From: Flectonema sp. DT1601
Lineage: Eukaryota; Euglenozoa; Diplonemea; Diplonemida; Diplonemidae
DNA length: 64,000 nt
Assembly (NCBI GenBank): GCA_964019425.1
Contig: OZ025834.1
Coordinates: forward strand, 378,501 to 442,500
Direction: 5' to 3'
The notes below the pieces were generated by a model. It saw nothing but the letters and a program-made list of their open reading frames with translations, made no database searches and had not been told where the DNA came from. The position numbers and the translations under genes are program-made. Shown here piece after piece: positions 9,070-19,100 of the stretch (position 1 is the stretch's first letter; every line of letters starts with the position of its first letter).

Positions 9070-11744
9070 CTTTCTTTAAAAAATAAATAAAAAGAATTTA
9101 AAATAAAAAAAAAAGAATAAACAATGTTATCATTGTTTTCTTATCGATCGACTATGTCGATTACTTTCTATTTTCCGTCCTGGTCAAGACGCTAAACTGA
9201 TTGTTTTTTTTTTTCAAAATTAATAAAAAAGAATAAAAAAAAAAAATAAAAAAAAGAATAAACAATGTTATCATTGTTTTTTTTCATCGTTCGACTTTGT
9301 CGACTAATTTCTATTTTCCTTTTTTTTTCTTTAAAAAATAAATAAAAAGAATTTAAAATAAAAAAAAAGAATAAACAATGTTATCATTGTTTTTTTATCG
9401 ATCGACTATGTCGATCACTTTCTATTTTCCGTCCTGGTCAAGACGCTAAACTGATTGTTTTTTTTTCAAAATTAATAAAAAAGAATTTAAAAAAAATAAA
9501 AAAAAAGAATAAACAATGTTATCATTGTTTTTTTTTTTATCGTTCGACTTTGTTGACTAATTTCTATTTTCCGTTTTTTTTCTTTTTTAAAAAATAAATA
9601 AAAAGAATTTAAAAAAAAAAAAAAAAAAAGAATAAACAATGTTACTGTAAAGGGAAATATTCTCGCGGGGAAATATTCTTGCGGGGAAATATTCCTGCGG
9701 GGAAATATTCTCGCGGATTTGGAGATTTTTTTTTTTACTCGCGGGTTTTTCCCCACAAGAATATTTCCCTGCCACAGTGGATTTTTGCAAAAGCCAGTCA
9801 GTTGATAAAGAATCTAAGAAATCTTTGTGCTTCTATCGAGTGTCAGGTAGAACAAAGCATTATTACCAAGCAAACACAATAAAAAACAACCATACTGCAC
9901 AACAAAAATAAGTTTTGCTGAAACTTTCCTTCATAGCACACATATTTTCTTCACAAAAAGGAACAAAAAAAAATGGCTGGAAAAAAAGTATGCTTGCAAG
10001 GAAATATTCCCGCGGGGAAATATTCTCGCGGATTTAGAAAAAATAATAAAAACTCGCGGGTTTTTCCCCACAAGAATATTTCCCTTTACAGTATCATTGT
10101 TTTTTTTATCGATCGACTATGTCGATTACTTTCTATTTTCCGTCCTGGTCAAGACGCTAAACTGATTGTTTTTTTTTTTTTTTCAAAATTAATAAAAAAG
10201 AATATAAAAAAAAAACAAAAAAAAGAATAAACAATGTTATCATTGTTTTTTTATCGTTCGACTTTGTCGACTAATTTCTATTTTCCGTTTTTTTTTCTTT
10301 AAAAAATAAATAAAAAGAATTTAAAATAAAAAAAAAGAATAAACAATATTATCATTGTTTTCTTATCGATCGACTATGTCGATCGCTTTCTATTTTCCGT
10401 CCTGGTCAAGACGCTAAACTGATTGTTTTTTTTTTCAAAATTAATTAAAAAAAAATATAAAAAAAATAAAAAAAAAGAATAAACAATGTTATCATTGTTT
10501 TTTTACCGTTCGACTTTGTCGACTAATTTCTATTTTCCGTTTTTTTTTTCTTTAAAAAATAAATAAAAAGAATTTAAAAAAAAAAAAAAAGATTAAACAA
10601 TGTTATCATTGTTTTTTTATCGATCGACTATGTCGATTACTTTCTATTTTCCGTCCTGGTCAAGACGCTAAACTGATTGTTTTTTTTTTCAAAATTAATA
10701 AAAAAGAATATAAAAAAAAAACAAAAAAAAAAAAGAATAAACAATGTTATCATTGTCTTTTTTTTTTATCGTTCGACTTTGTTGACTAATTTCTATTTTC
10801 CGTTTTTTTTCTTTTTAAAAAATAAATAAAAAGAATTTAAAAAAAAAAAAAAAAAAAGAATAAACAATGTTATCATTGTTTTTTTTATCGATCGACTATG
10901 TCGATTACTTTCTATTTTCCGTCCTGGTCAAGACGCTAAACTGATTGTTTTTTTTTTTTTTTTCAAAATTAATAAAAAAGAATATAAAAAAAATACAAAA
11001 AAAAGAATAAACAATGTTATCATTGTTTTTTTTATCGTTCGACTTTGTCGACTAATTTCTATTTTCCGTTTTTTTTTCTTTAAAAAATAAATAAAAAGAA
11101 TTTAGAATAAAAAAAAAGAATAAACAATATTATCATTGTTTTCTTATCGATCGACTATGTCGATCGCTTTCTATTTTCCGTCCTGGTCAAGACGCTAAAC
11201 TGATTGTTTTTTTTTTCAAAATTAATTAAAAAAAAATAAAAAAAAATAAAAAAAAAGAATAAACAATGTTATCATTGTTTTTTTACCGTTCGACTTTGTC
11301 GACTAATTTCTATTTTCCGTTTTTTTTTCTTTAAAAAATAAATAAAAAGAATTTAAAAAAAAAAAAAAAGATTAAACAATGTTATCATTGTTTTTTTATC
11401 GATCGACTATGTCGATTACTTTCTATTTTCCGTCCTGGTCAAGACGCTAAACTGATTGTTTTTTTTTTCAAAATTAATAAAAAAGAATATAAAAAAAAAC
11501 AAAAAAAAAAAAAGAATAAACAATGTTATCATTGTTTTTTTTTATCGTTCGACTTTGTCGACTAATTTTTATTTTCCGTTTTTTTTTTCTTTAAAAAATA
11601 AATAATAAGAATTTAAAAAAAAAAAAAAAAGAATAAACAATGTTATCATTGTTTTTTTTATCGATCGACTATGTCGATTACTTTCTATTTTCCGTCCTGG
11701 TCAAGACGCTAAACTGATTGTTTTTTCTTTAAAATAATTAAAAG

Positions 11745-11782
<38 letters not shown>

Positions 11783-11900
11783 ATAAACAATGTTATCATT
11801 GTTTTTTTTTCTATCGATCGACTATGTCGATTAATTTCTATTTTCCGTCCCGATCGAGACGCTAAACTGATTGTTTCCTTTTTTTTAAATAATAAATAAA
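9070..11900 (+). repeat. Hairpin-rich AT satellite, block 3
   Basis: About eighteen hairpin units in direct orientation, split once by a 447-bp transposon. A larger period is visible: hairpins near 10225, 10337, 10478, 10593 and 10735 match those near 11003, 11117, 11256, 11372 and 11511, an offset of about 778 bp. They share private variants such as CAATATTATCATTG with GTCGATCGC in both copies, so five or six units were duplicated as a block. Confidence 0.85.
9645..10091. mobile_element. 447-bp MITE-like element inside a satellite hairpin
   Basis: The ends are inverted repeats, CTGTAAAGGGAAATATTC and its complement. TA flanks both sides (9643-9644 and 10092-10093). The target is the loop of the satellite's first hairpin: AATGTTATCATT in other units becomes AATGTTA-element-TATCATT. 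Inside the left end, GGGGAAATATTC(T/C)(C/T)GC is repeated about four times, with matching inverted copies at 9750-9775 and 9995-10085. No transposase is encoded. Confidence 0.88.
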
Positions 11901-11904
11901 AAAA

Positions 11905-12110
11905 AAAAAAAAAAAAGAGCATCTCCCTGCTATCCTCATATCCCCACAATAATATTATACCTTTTCATTTTCTCTTTCCTTTTCTGGTCTTTTTTTTTTT
12001 TCTTCTTTTTTTTCCTTTTTCATACAACGTTTTTTATTTATATTTTATTTTTTTTTTTATTTTTTTCATGTTTGATTATTTCTTCTTCATATTTTTTTTT
12101 TTTTTTTTTC

Positions 12111-12143
<33 letters not shown>

Positions 12144-12330
12144 TCTCTGCCTCTCTCTTAATTCTGTTCGTTTCTTTGAAACGAAAATTCATTTGAATAT
12201 TATTCCTTGGTCAGCAACAGTCATTGTCGCCCTCTGGGCCTGTTAAAAAAAAAAAATAAAAAGAAAGTTTACATCGGGAATAGGGCAGGAGCCAAAAGCT
12301 CCCAGTCCGTTACTTCCCACTCTATCGAAT
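11905..12330 (+). repeat. Composite dispersed repeat, copy 3
   Basis: Same module and order as copy 1, from GAGCATCTCCCTGC to GTCCGTTACTTCCC, in direct orientation. It lacks the TIR transposon at the ATTTATATTTTATT tract and therefore serves as a second empty site for it. Confidence 0.8.
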
Positions 12331-12339
12331 TCAGTCGTA

Positions 12340-12900
12340 CTTCTTCGAATGCTGCATGTACTAGAGTGTCTTGTATGCCCCGCTGGTGAGTATGGTTGGG
12401 TCTTCTGAAGTGATGCCTTGAACGGCTTTTTGGATGGGGCATGTTGCCCTATGTCGCTGCTGCTTATCTATGGCACTGCTATTTGAGGCACTACCACTAC
12501 AGCTGTCTTCAGGCTTATCCCTGTTTGGGGTACAGACGTGACGCTTTCTCTATTCTCTGAGCCTTCTGTGATCGCGATTCAGATACTGGACGTTTCTGGA
12601 CCCCTTTCTCACGCGTATCTTACTTCTGACTGTCCAAGTGCTGTTGAGTGACTTCAGGGATGTCTCGGGAGGTGTTTTCATGCACTCTGGGATCAATGCT
12701 CTCCTCCGCAGAATGACTTTGTGAGCTGCCCTGCAGAACATCGTTTTCAGCTGCGTTATCCTGCCCGTGAGCCTCGTGACCTCAAGCATGGCCGGGCGAG
12801 AGCGCTGCTCTCTTTCGTGGCGTGTTCTTGAGGTGGAAACTGATACGGAAATGGTATATTAGCAAACTGCGCATACAGGGGCACACCAAGACTCACCTCT
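12340..12900 (-). other. Possible decayed coding sequence
   Basis: On the - strand an 80-codon open frame (12789-12550), rich in Arg, Lys and Thr (MLEVTRLTGRITQLKTMFCR), sits in sequence of higher GC than the flanking repeats. There is no recognisable domain. It lies inside the same inverted-repeat arms as the relic at 8.2-8.7 kb and could be another part of that decayed element. Confidence is low. Confidence 0.25.
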
Positions 12901-12951
12901 TCTCATTGTAAAAAAAAATTATTTGAAGGTGCATTTCACAGGCCTCAAAAT

Positions 12952-12994
12952 TGGACCCCCAGGTACCACACGGTCCACACTTTTTGAGATTTTT
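12952..12994. repeat. Right arm of the 42-bp long-range inverted repeat
   Basis: Reverse complement of 8080-8125, ending with CACTTTTTGAGATTTTTC. Confidence 0.75.
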
Positions 12995-13196
12995 CATTCC
13001 TTTGCCGAAATCAGCCAAATCGAGGTTTTTTCGGCCCCGAAATCACATTTTTGGGGGTTCTGATGGGGTCCTGGGTATTTTTTGCCCCCGGGAAGGTTAT
13101 ATTTACCAAAATTCGGAAAAAGTACTTTATCGACAGCTTGTACCCCCCCCTACCCCCCCCCCCCCAATTTTTTTCAAAGAATTTTTTTCAAAGAAT

Positions 13197-13547
13197 TATT
13201 TTTTTCAAAGAATTGTTGATTTTAAGCAAGTAATTTGTAGGTGAAACCTACACTCTGCCGTATTACATTATACCCTGGTTTTGGTTTCCCAGGGCTCACG
13301 ATTAATTCAAAATTGAATAACTCGATTCCGTACTGCACTGAATGACAACACGGAAAAAGAGATGTGTATGCAGCTAAGTTAGAAACATTTATTATAATGT
13401 AAAGTATTTACGTCAATCGCAGAGTGTATACCTACACTAACATTACCTTTAGTCACTGTATCTCAGAACTAATGTTAAATTATCGTTATGTTGTTTATGA
13501 TACAAAACATTTGTATTTTATGTACAAACTCGAACAGTTAACCCCCC
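13197..13547. repeat. 351-bp direct repeat, left copy
   Basis: By eye identical over 351 bp to 14463-14813. It begins TATTTTTTTCAAAGAATTG and ends CGAACAGTTAACCCCCC. Two further copies of the TTTTTTTCAAAGAAT phrase precede it. Inside are small dyads, such as GTAGGTGAAACCTAC and CCTGGTTTTGGTTTCCCAGG. No TG...CA termini, primer-binding site or purine tract was seen, so I do not call it a long terminal repeat. Confidence 0.85.
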
Positions 13548-14462
13548 ATCACTCTGTACCCAGGTTGAAGCTTCGCGACAACCCGTTTGTGAGCAGAGTA
13601 CAGGTGCAAATATACGCAAGCAAATTTGTGCCCGGCGCAACGCGCCTAGGATGTGTATCCAGTTACTGATTAGTCAACTATGGATACAATACATCCAAAT
13701 GTTAGCTCTTGTTATTAATAATTCTTTACATCTCCTTTTATTTTGAGACAGAAACTTGATCATTAAACACCTTTAGTTCTAATCACAATAGTGACCATAA
13801 AAAGATCAATCCATGACTACTAATCAATACACGGATATTCCGGAGTTACAATGGAATTTCTCTGATCTAACTTTAGGCAGCATTGGTCGTAGCGGCGTTC
13901 TCTTCCCACGTGCATAAAAGAAATTATGTCACGGAAAATGAAATAAAAATAAAGAACAGAATGTAGGATTTCAAAGGACGCATAAAATCAAGTTTCTTTG
14001 TCAGTTACCTGAGTTGGCCCGTAGCCCCTTTGAATTAGGACAACATTTAGAGAAAAATATTATTGTAATTCGTATAATTCAAATAATGTAAATCTAACTG
14101 TCTTACGTCATTTTGTTTTCTTTATCGAAAGAAAGTACATTCCTGTTACATAAACTACAGGTAGAAAATACTGAGGTAACCCTTAACCATGAAGGTCAAT
14201 TTTGTGAGAACTCTAACATGTTCGCGTATAGAACATAGAGGGACACGGATGATTGTTTTCTTTTTGAATACATTCCCCACTCTGGACTTTGCCAATTAAA
14301 TGTCTTAACCCAAAACCCGTCGATGCCGTCACCCCAACATTATTTGTTGGATTATGCAACCCCCTCAGATTTTCTAACTGAATTCTGGAAAACGCTACCA
14401 TAATTTATTTAAGGTGAGGGCTCCGCTAGTAGTGTGCTACGAACTAGCAATTTTTGCTAACA
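13548..14462. other. 915 bp between the direct repeats, no gene seen
   Basis: AT-rich sequence without a useful open frame. The longest frame (14401-14213, - strand, about 60 codons) has no recognisable domain. Confidence 0.45.
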
Positions 14463-14813
14463 TATTTTTTTCAAAGAATTGTTGATTTTAAGCAAGTAAT
14501 TTGTAGGTGAAACCTACACTCTGCCGTATTACATTATACCCTGGTTTTGGTTTCCCAGGGCTCACGATTAATTCAAAATTGAATAACTCGATTCCGTACT
14601 GCACTGAATGACAACACGGAAAAAGAGATGTGTATGCAGCTAAGTTAGAAACATTTATTATAATGTAAAGTATTTACGTCAATCGCAGAGTGTATACCTA
14701 CACTAACATTACCTTTAGTCACTGTATCTCAGAACTAATGTTAAATTATCGTTATGTTGTTTATGATACAAAACATTTGTATTTTATGTACAAACTCGAA
14801 CAGTTAACCCCCC
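14463..14813. repeat. 351-bp direct repeat, right copy
   Basis: Matches 13197-13547. It runs into a C-run and G-run at 14808-14826 and then, about 60 bp on, into an LSU rRNA fragment. Confidence 0.85.
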
Positions 14814-14884
14814 CCCAAGGGGGGGAGCCGCTAATAAAAGCCCGCCTGTTCCGTACAAAGTCCAACCTGAAAAAACAAATTTGC

Positions 14885-14889
14885 AACTG

Positions 14890-14921
<32 letters not shown>

Positions 14922-15272
14922 TTCTAATTAAAGACGCGCATGAATGGACTAATGAGATTCCTTCTGTCCCTACCTACTATCTGGCGAAACAGCAGTCAAG
15001 GGAACGGACTTGAAACTGTCAGCGGGGAAAGAAGACCCTGTTGAGTTTGACTCTAGTCGGGTGTAGTTATAGGTGGGAGGTTTACCAACAATGAAATACC
15101 ACTACTCTTATCGTCGCTTTACTATTATCCAATGATGGGGGAACGGCAGCTGCCTCTTCGGAGGTTAGGGTCCTTTCGGACTCGTAGCTTTTCCGATTCC
15201 AGCGACAAACGGGCTTCGGCTCGACCCCTCGTTTATAGACACCAGTCAGGTGGGGAGTTTGGCTGGGAGGAG
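14885..15272 (+). rRNA. LSU (28S) rRNA fragment, domains IV-V
   Basis: Conserved phrases in order: GACTCTCTTAAGGTAGCC, AAATGCCTCGTC, GACGCGCATGAATGG, GAGATTCC, CTGTCCCTACCTACTATCTG, GCGAAAC, CAAGGGAACGG, CAGCGGGGAAAGAAGACCC, TGTTGAGTTTGACTCTAGTC, TGAAATACCACTACTCTTAT and GGGGAGTTTGGCTGG. The R2 target AAGGTAGCC is uninterrupted. In an intact gene this segment would precede the piece at 3450-3770, but here it is 11 kb after it, so this is a displaced fragment or part of a scrambled rDNA copy. Confidence 0.9.
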
Positions 15273-15627
15273 GGCCACATTGACTAAGGCTTCTAAGTCA
15301 CGAACCGAAATCGATGATGAGGATCACATTTCTAAAGGTCAAGCTTTTACTAACGTGAGAATTTCTGTTCTCGATGGTCAGAATGTGTCTGACAAAAATT
15401 ACCTAATTTGGAATGCTGCTTGAAGTCTGGTGAATTTTGGTTGGAGGTCTTAGTCTCACTGGTGAACTGCACAGTAACATTTTAAAGTGATCGATCACAC
15501 GGGAGGGGGCTTGGTGATTTATTGCAACGGGAATATGTCTCAACTCGACCAGTGGGTGATGAATCCGCCCTTTGACTATGTTTTGGTCACATTTTCCGTC
15601 ATTACGAAAAAGAGAAAAAAAGGATGT
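15273..15627. other. Gene-free stretch after the LSU fragment
   Basis: No open frame of note and no phrase I could align with certainty to rRNA. It could be variable-region or spacer rDNA. Confidence 0.35.
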
Positions 15628-15702
15628 CACGGGGTTCGAACCCGAGACCTCCGGGTCATGATTCGGCGGTCATAACCAATAAACCACCGGAGCTCCGAAA
15701 AT
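15628..15702 (-). other. tRNA-like relic beside LINE-1
   Basis: On the - strand: GGAGCTC, a D-arm-like GGTTTATTGGTTATGACC, a T-arm CGGGTTCGAACCCCG, the end GACATCC, and then a T run. Acceptor pairing is 5 of 7 and the anticodon stem is poor (a CAT lies where an anticodon might be), so it looks like a pseudogene or SINE head. Its 5' end is about 70 bp from the LINE-1 junction. Confidence 0.5.
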
Positions 15703-15775
15703 TCTGAAAACTTTCCCGTCATGTTGGGTTGTTTCGAGCGGTTAAAATTTTTGTGATGAGTTGGCGATTTTTTAG

Positions 15776-16144
15776 TACCGTGAGGCTAAGACATCGTACG
15801 CAGCAGCGGTCAAGAGGTCACTCCCGACAACGAAGAAACCAACGGCCGAAGTTCAGGTTGTAGAAAACAACGTGAACAGCCTGAGAGAGAAAACGAACGA
15901 GACTATCGAACGTCTCCAGAAAGAAGTAAAAGACATGCAAGTTCGACTTGATGAAGGCATGGCACAGATAACCGGGATTGTAGAAACCCTGGTGCAAACT
16001 ACGAAAAAGAACGAAGCAGCCAACAACAACATGGCGACAGCCATCACTTCGTTGATAGAAGCTGTCAAGAGGATTGAGAACAATCTTGGTATGAACAAGA
16101 TTACTACAAGTGCGACCAATAGGAACAACACTGGCCAATCATGA
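15776..16144 (+). CDS. LINE-1 ORF1, N-terminally truncated
   Basis: An open frame of about 122 codons starting at the element's 5' junction without a start codon. It begins YREAKTSYAAAVKRS and continues as a coiled coil (EKTNETIERLQKEVKDMQVR). This is the C-terminal part of a LINE ORF1 nucleic-acid chaperone. It ends in TGA (16142-16144), which overlaps the ORF2 ATG (16141-16143) in the four bases ATGA. That arrangement suits termination-reinitiation, known for ORF2 of the SART1 LINE. The rest of ORF1 was lost by 5' truncation on insertion. Confidence 0.75.
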   Translation, partial: YREAKTSYAAAVKRSLPTTKKPTAEVQVVENNVNSLREKTNETIERLQKEVKDMQVRLDEGMAQITGIVETLVQTTKKNEAANNNMATAITSLIEAVKRIENNLGMNKITTSATNRNNTGQS

Positions 16145-19100
16145 TTGTGATCTGGTCAAATAACATTCGCTCAGTTCTGAAACCAGAAAATTACTTTCGA
16201 TTGAACTGGGCACTGAAAGAAGAAAAGCCTGAAGTAGTACTACTGCAGGAAACGTGGTTATCAAAAGAAAAACAATTCGCTATTGAAGGATATGCAATCC
16301 ACAGGCGAGACAGCACCATCAAGTCAGGTCATCGAGGACTCGTCACTCTGGTCAGAAATGATTTAAATAAGTTAATATTAAAACACCCCGACATCTCACA
16401 TGACCAAACTGAGATATTAACAGTAGTACTTCAATCTAATCCGCCATTGACAATTCACAATGTTTACCACCCGCCTGAAATCAAGGCAACAACCTGGAAG
16501 TTCAAAACAGAGCCCGGCACATTGATTGCGGGTGACATTAATGGACACCATTCAACTTGGTCAAATGGAAATACGAACATTACTGGTAACAGCTTCTACG
16601 ATTGGTCACTAGAAGCAACAATTCAAATTTTAAATAAACCTCAACAACAAACAAGACCACAAAGCTCAGCTTCTCCGGATGTAATTGCATTAGATATTTC
16701 AATAGATGCACAAATCGAACTCATGAAGGGATGGGGCAGCGATCACCTGCCACTCAAACTGACAATCGAAGATATCAAAACAGATGAATATTCAAAAGAG
16801 AGTTCTGGAACATGGAAATGGAAGTGGCATTGTGCCGATTGGAATTATTATAAAATATTGTTGGAAAGGGCAGCGCCCAAATTAGAAAGAATTAAGAATG
16901 TGCAGAAACTTGCTAATAGGATCAACAACGAGATTCTGAGAGCAGCGAGTAGGGCCATCCCAGGCTACAACAAGAAGTCAAGTAGTACCTTCGCTGTGAG
17001 GGATTCAGAATTGGAAGATTTAATGGCAGAGACTGACCCTGATAAGACAGACTCAGAAGCAATTGAAAGAGGTATCAACATGATTAAACAGAAGATCATT
17101 GAGTGCGACATGACTGGAATGGACTACCGATGGGCCTTTAGAAAAGTTAAACAACTGGAAGGTAGAATGATGGACCATTCAATTACTAAGATTGTCGACG
17201 GTGAGAAGGAATTAACCGACCCGCGGGAGATGGCAGATGTCTTCACCAAAACATACGCAGACCAATTCAAATTCGAAGACGGTGAACCAACCTTGCAAGG
17301 AATACCTGATGATAACTCGGTGGAATTTGGAATGCCTGAACTGGAACGACAAATTTCAAAAACAAAGGAGAAGAAGGCACCTGGACCTGACCACATCTGG
17401 AACTCGATGTTAAAACAACTTCCAAAAGCTTTCCTCGAGCAACTACTAAGACTATTCAACCTCTCATGGCAACGATCAGCAGTACCCAGGTGCTGGAAAA
17501 GTGGAATGGTAATACCCATACTGAAACCTGATAAAGACAAGAAACAAGTCTTATCGTACAGACCGATAGCACTAACCTCGACCGTCTCGAAACTCTTTGA
17601 AAGAATGGTCGTAGAACGGATGCACCACCTGTTGAAAGACAGAATGAATCCGAGGCAAGCAGCCTACAAACGAGGACGGGATTCCATTGAAAATCTCTGT
17701 ATAGTTACAGACAAACTCAAAAGTGCCAAGGCAATGGGAGAAGAAGCGATATTAATCACCTTCGACCTACAAAAAGCCTTCGATGCAGTTCAACCGGTAA
17801 CTCTTCTAAATAAGATGTCCAAAATAGGACTACCAACGAAATATCTACGGTGGGTTCAAAACTACTTGACTAGCAGGAAGATTTCAACAAGGGTGAATGG
17901 AGTGAAGGGAGCATTCCGGAACATTCGAGTAGGAGTGCCACAAGGAAGCGTGCTGGGACCCCAGTTATTCTCTATCTTCATAAATGATTTGATAGATAAA
18001 CTAGAGATGTACGAACCGACTGTCTTTGCAGATGATGTTGGAATAGTAATAACCGCGGGCACTGTCAGCTGTTTAGAAAACAAGGTTAACAACGCAGTCA
18101 AAATATTTGAAAGGTGGGCACTTGACTCACACATCAAAATCAATAAGAACCCTGGCAAGACGGAATACATTCACGTGAGGCCAAGAGGAACACATGACAA
18201 GTCCCCAGTAGTAGTATACTCTGAAGAACACACATTTAAATATGTGGTGGCCACGGCAGAACAAATGAGTAACCTTGTGAAGGATGATAACTCAACAACT
18301 GTAGCTTCAAAAGAAGAATTCGCCATCACTCACCTGTATGTCGTTCCAAAACATAAGATCAAAGTCAAGCTACCGAACAAACCGGCGGTACTGAAAACAA
18401 TGAAGATGAGTGCCCGCTTCCCACAACTGAAGAAAGTCCACAACAAGGCAGAAATAGATAAGATGCTGCAAAGAGTGGGACCCGGACTACACGGATTTGC
18501 CTATGCGGTTGGACGAAAAGTTCACAAGACGAATACCGTGCGGTATCTGGGTGTACATTACGACGAGAAGTTAACCTTTAAGTCGCAAATTCAAAAGATG
18601 ATGACAGCTGCTTCCAAGGGTCTAGGCTTGTTGGTTAGACTCACTAGGATAGGCTGCAGAAAGAGGACACTCATTAGTATACTAGTGACGGTGGTGTTAG
18701 CAAGGGTGCTTTATGGTGTTGAAAGCTTTGCTTGGATGTTACCAAAAGAGTGCTTCGAACAACTGGAATTACTGGTAAACAGGGCAGTGAGGCTGGTAAC
18801 TGGATGTCTGCGGAGCACCAAACTACAGAGACTATACAAAGAAGCCGACACGCCAAGACTGAAGGAACACATCCAGTATAAGATGTGTAGAACTTACGAA
18901 CGTTTCAAATTAAGTCCGTTCTTACCGACTCGCAAGCTGACGAGAACAGGGAGTTCAGAATTATTTCAAAAATCAAAATGGGGATGGAATGTCTGGATAG
19001 ACTATGTCTCTGGTGTCCCTGGCCTTGACAATTACCGGAGCATTACCAACCTGGAAGTGAACCCAGAACACTACACTCTCCCTCCATGGAAAAGTACTAG

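Noticed and set aside
335-11900. CRISPR-like array
   Set aside because: The spacers are A/T homopolymers, not unique sequences, and the genome is eukaryotic.
13197-14813. LTR retrotransposon
   Set aside because: The direct repeats lack TG...CA ends, a primer-binding site and a purine tract, and the interior has no coding sequence.
14885-15272. R1/R2-type insertion in 28S rDNA
   Set aside because: The R2 site AAGGTAGCC is continuous, and LINE-1 starts about 500 bp beyond recognisable rRNA in another repeat.
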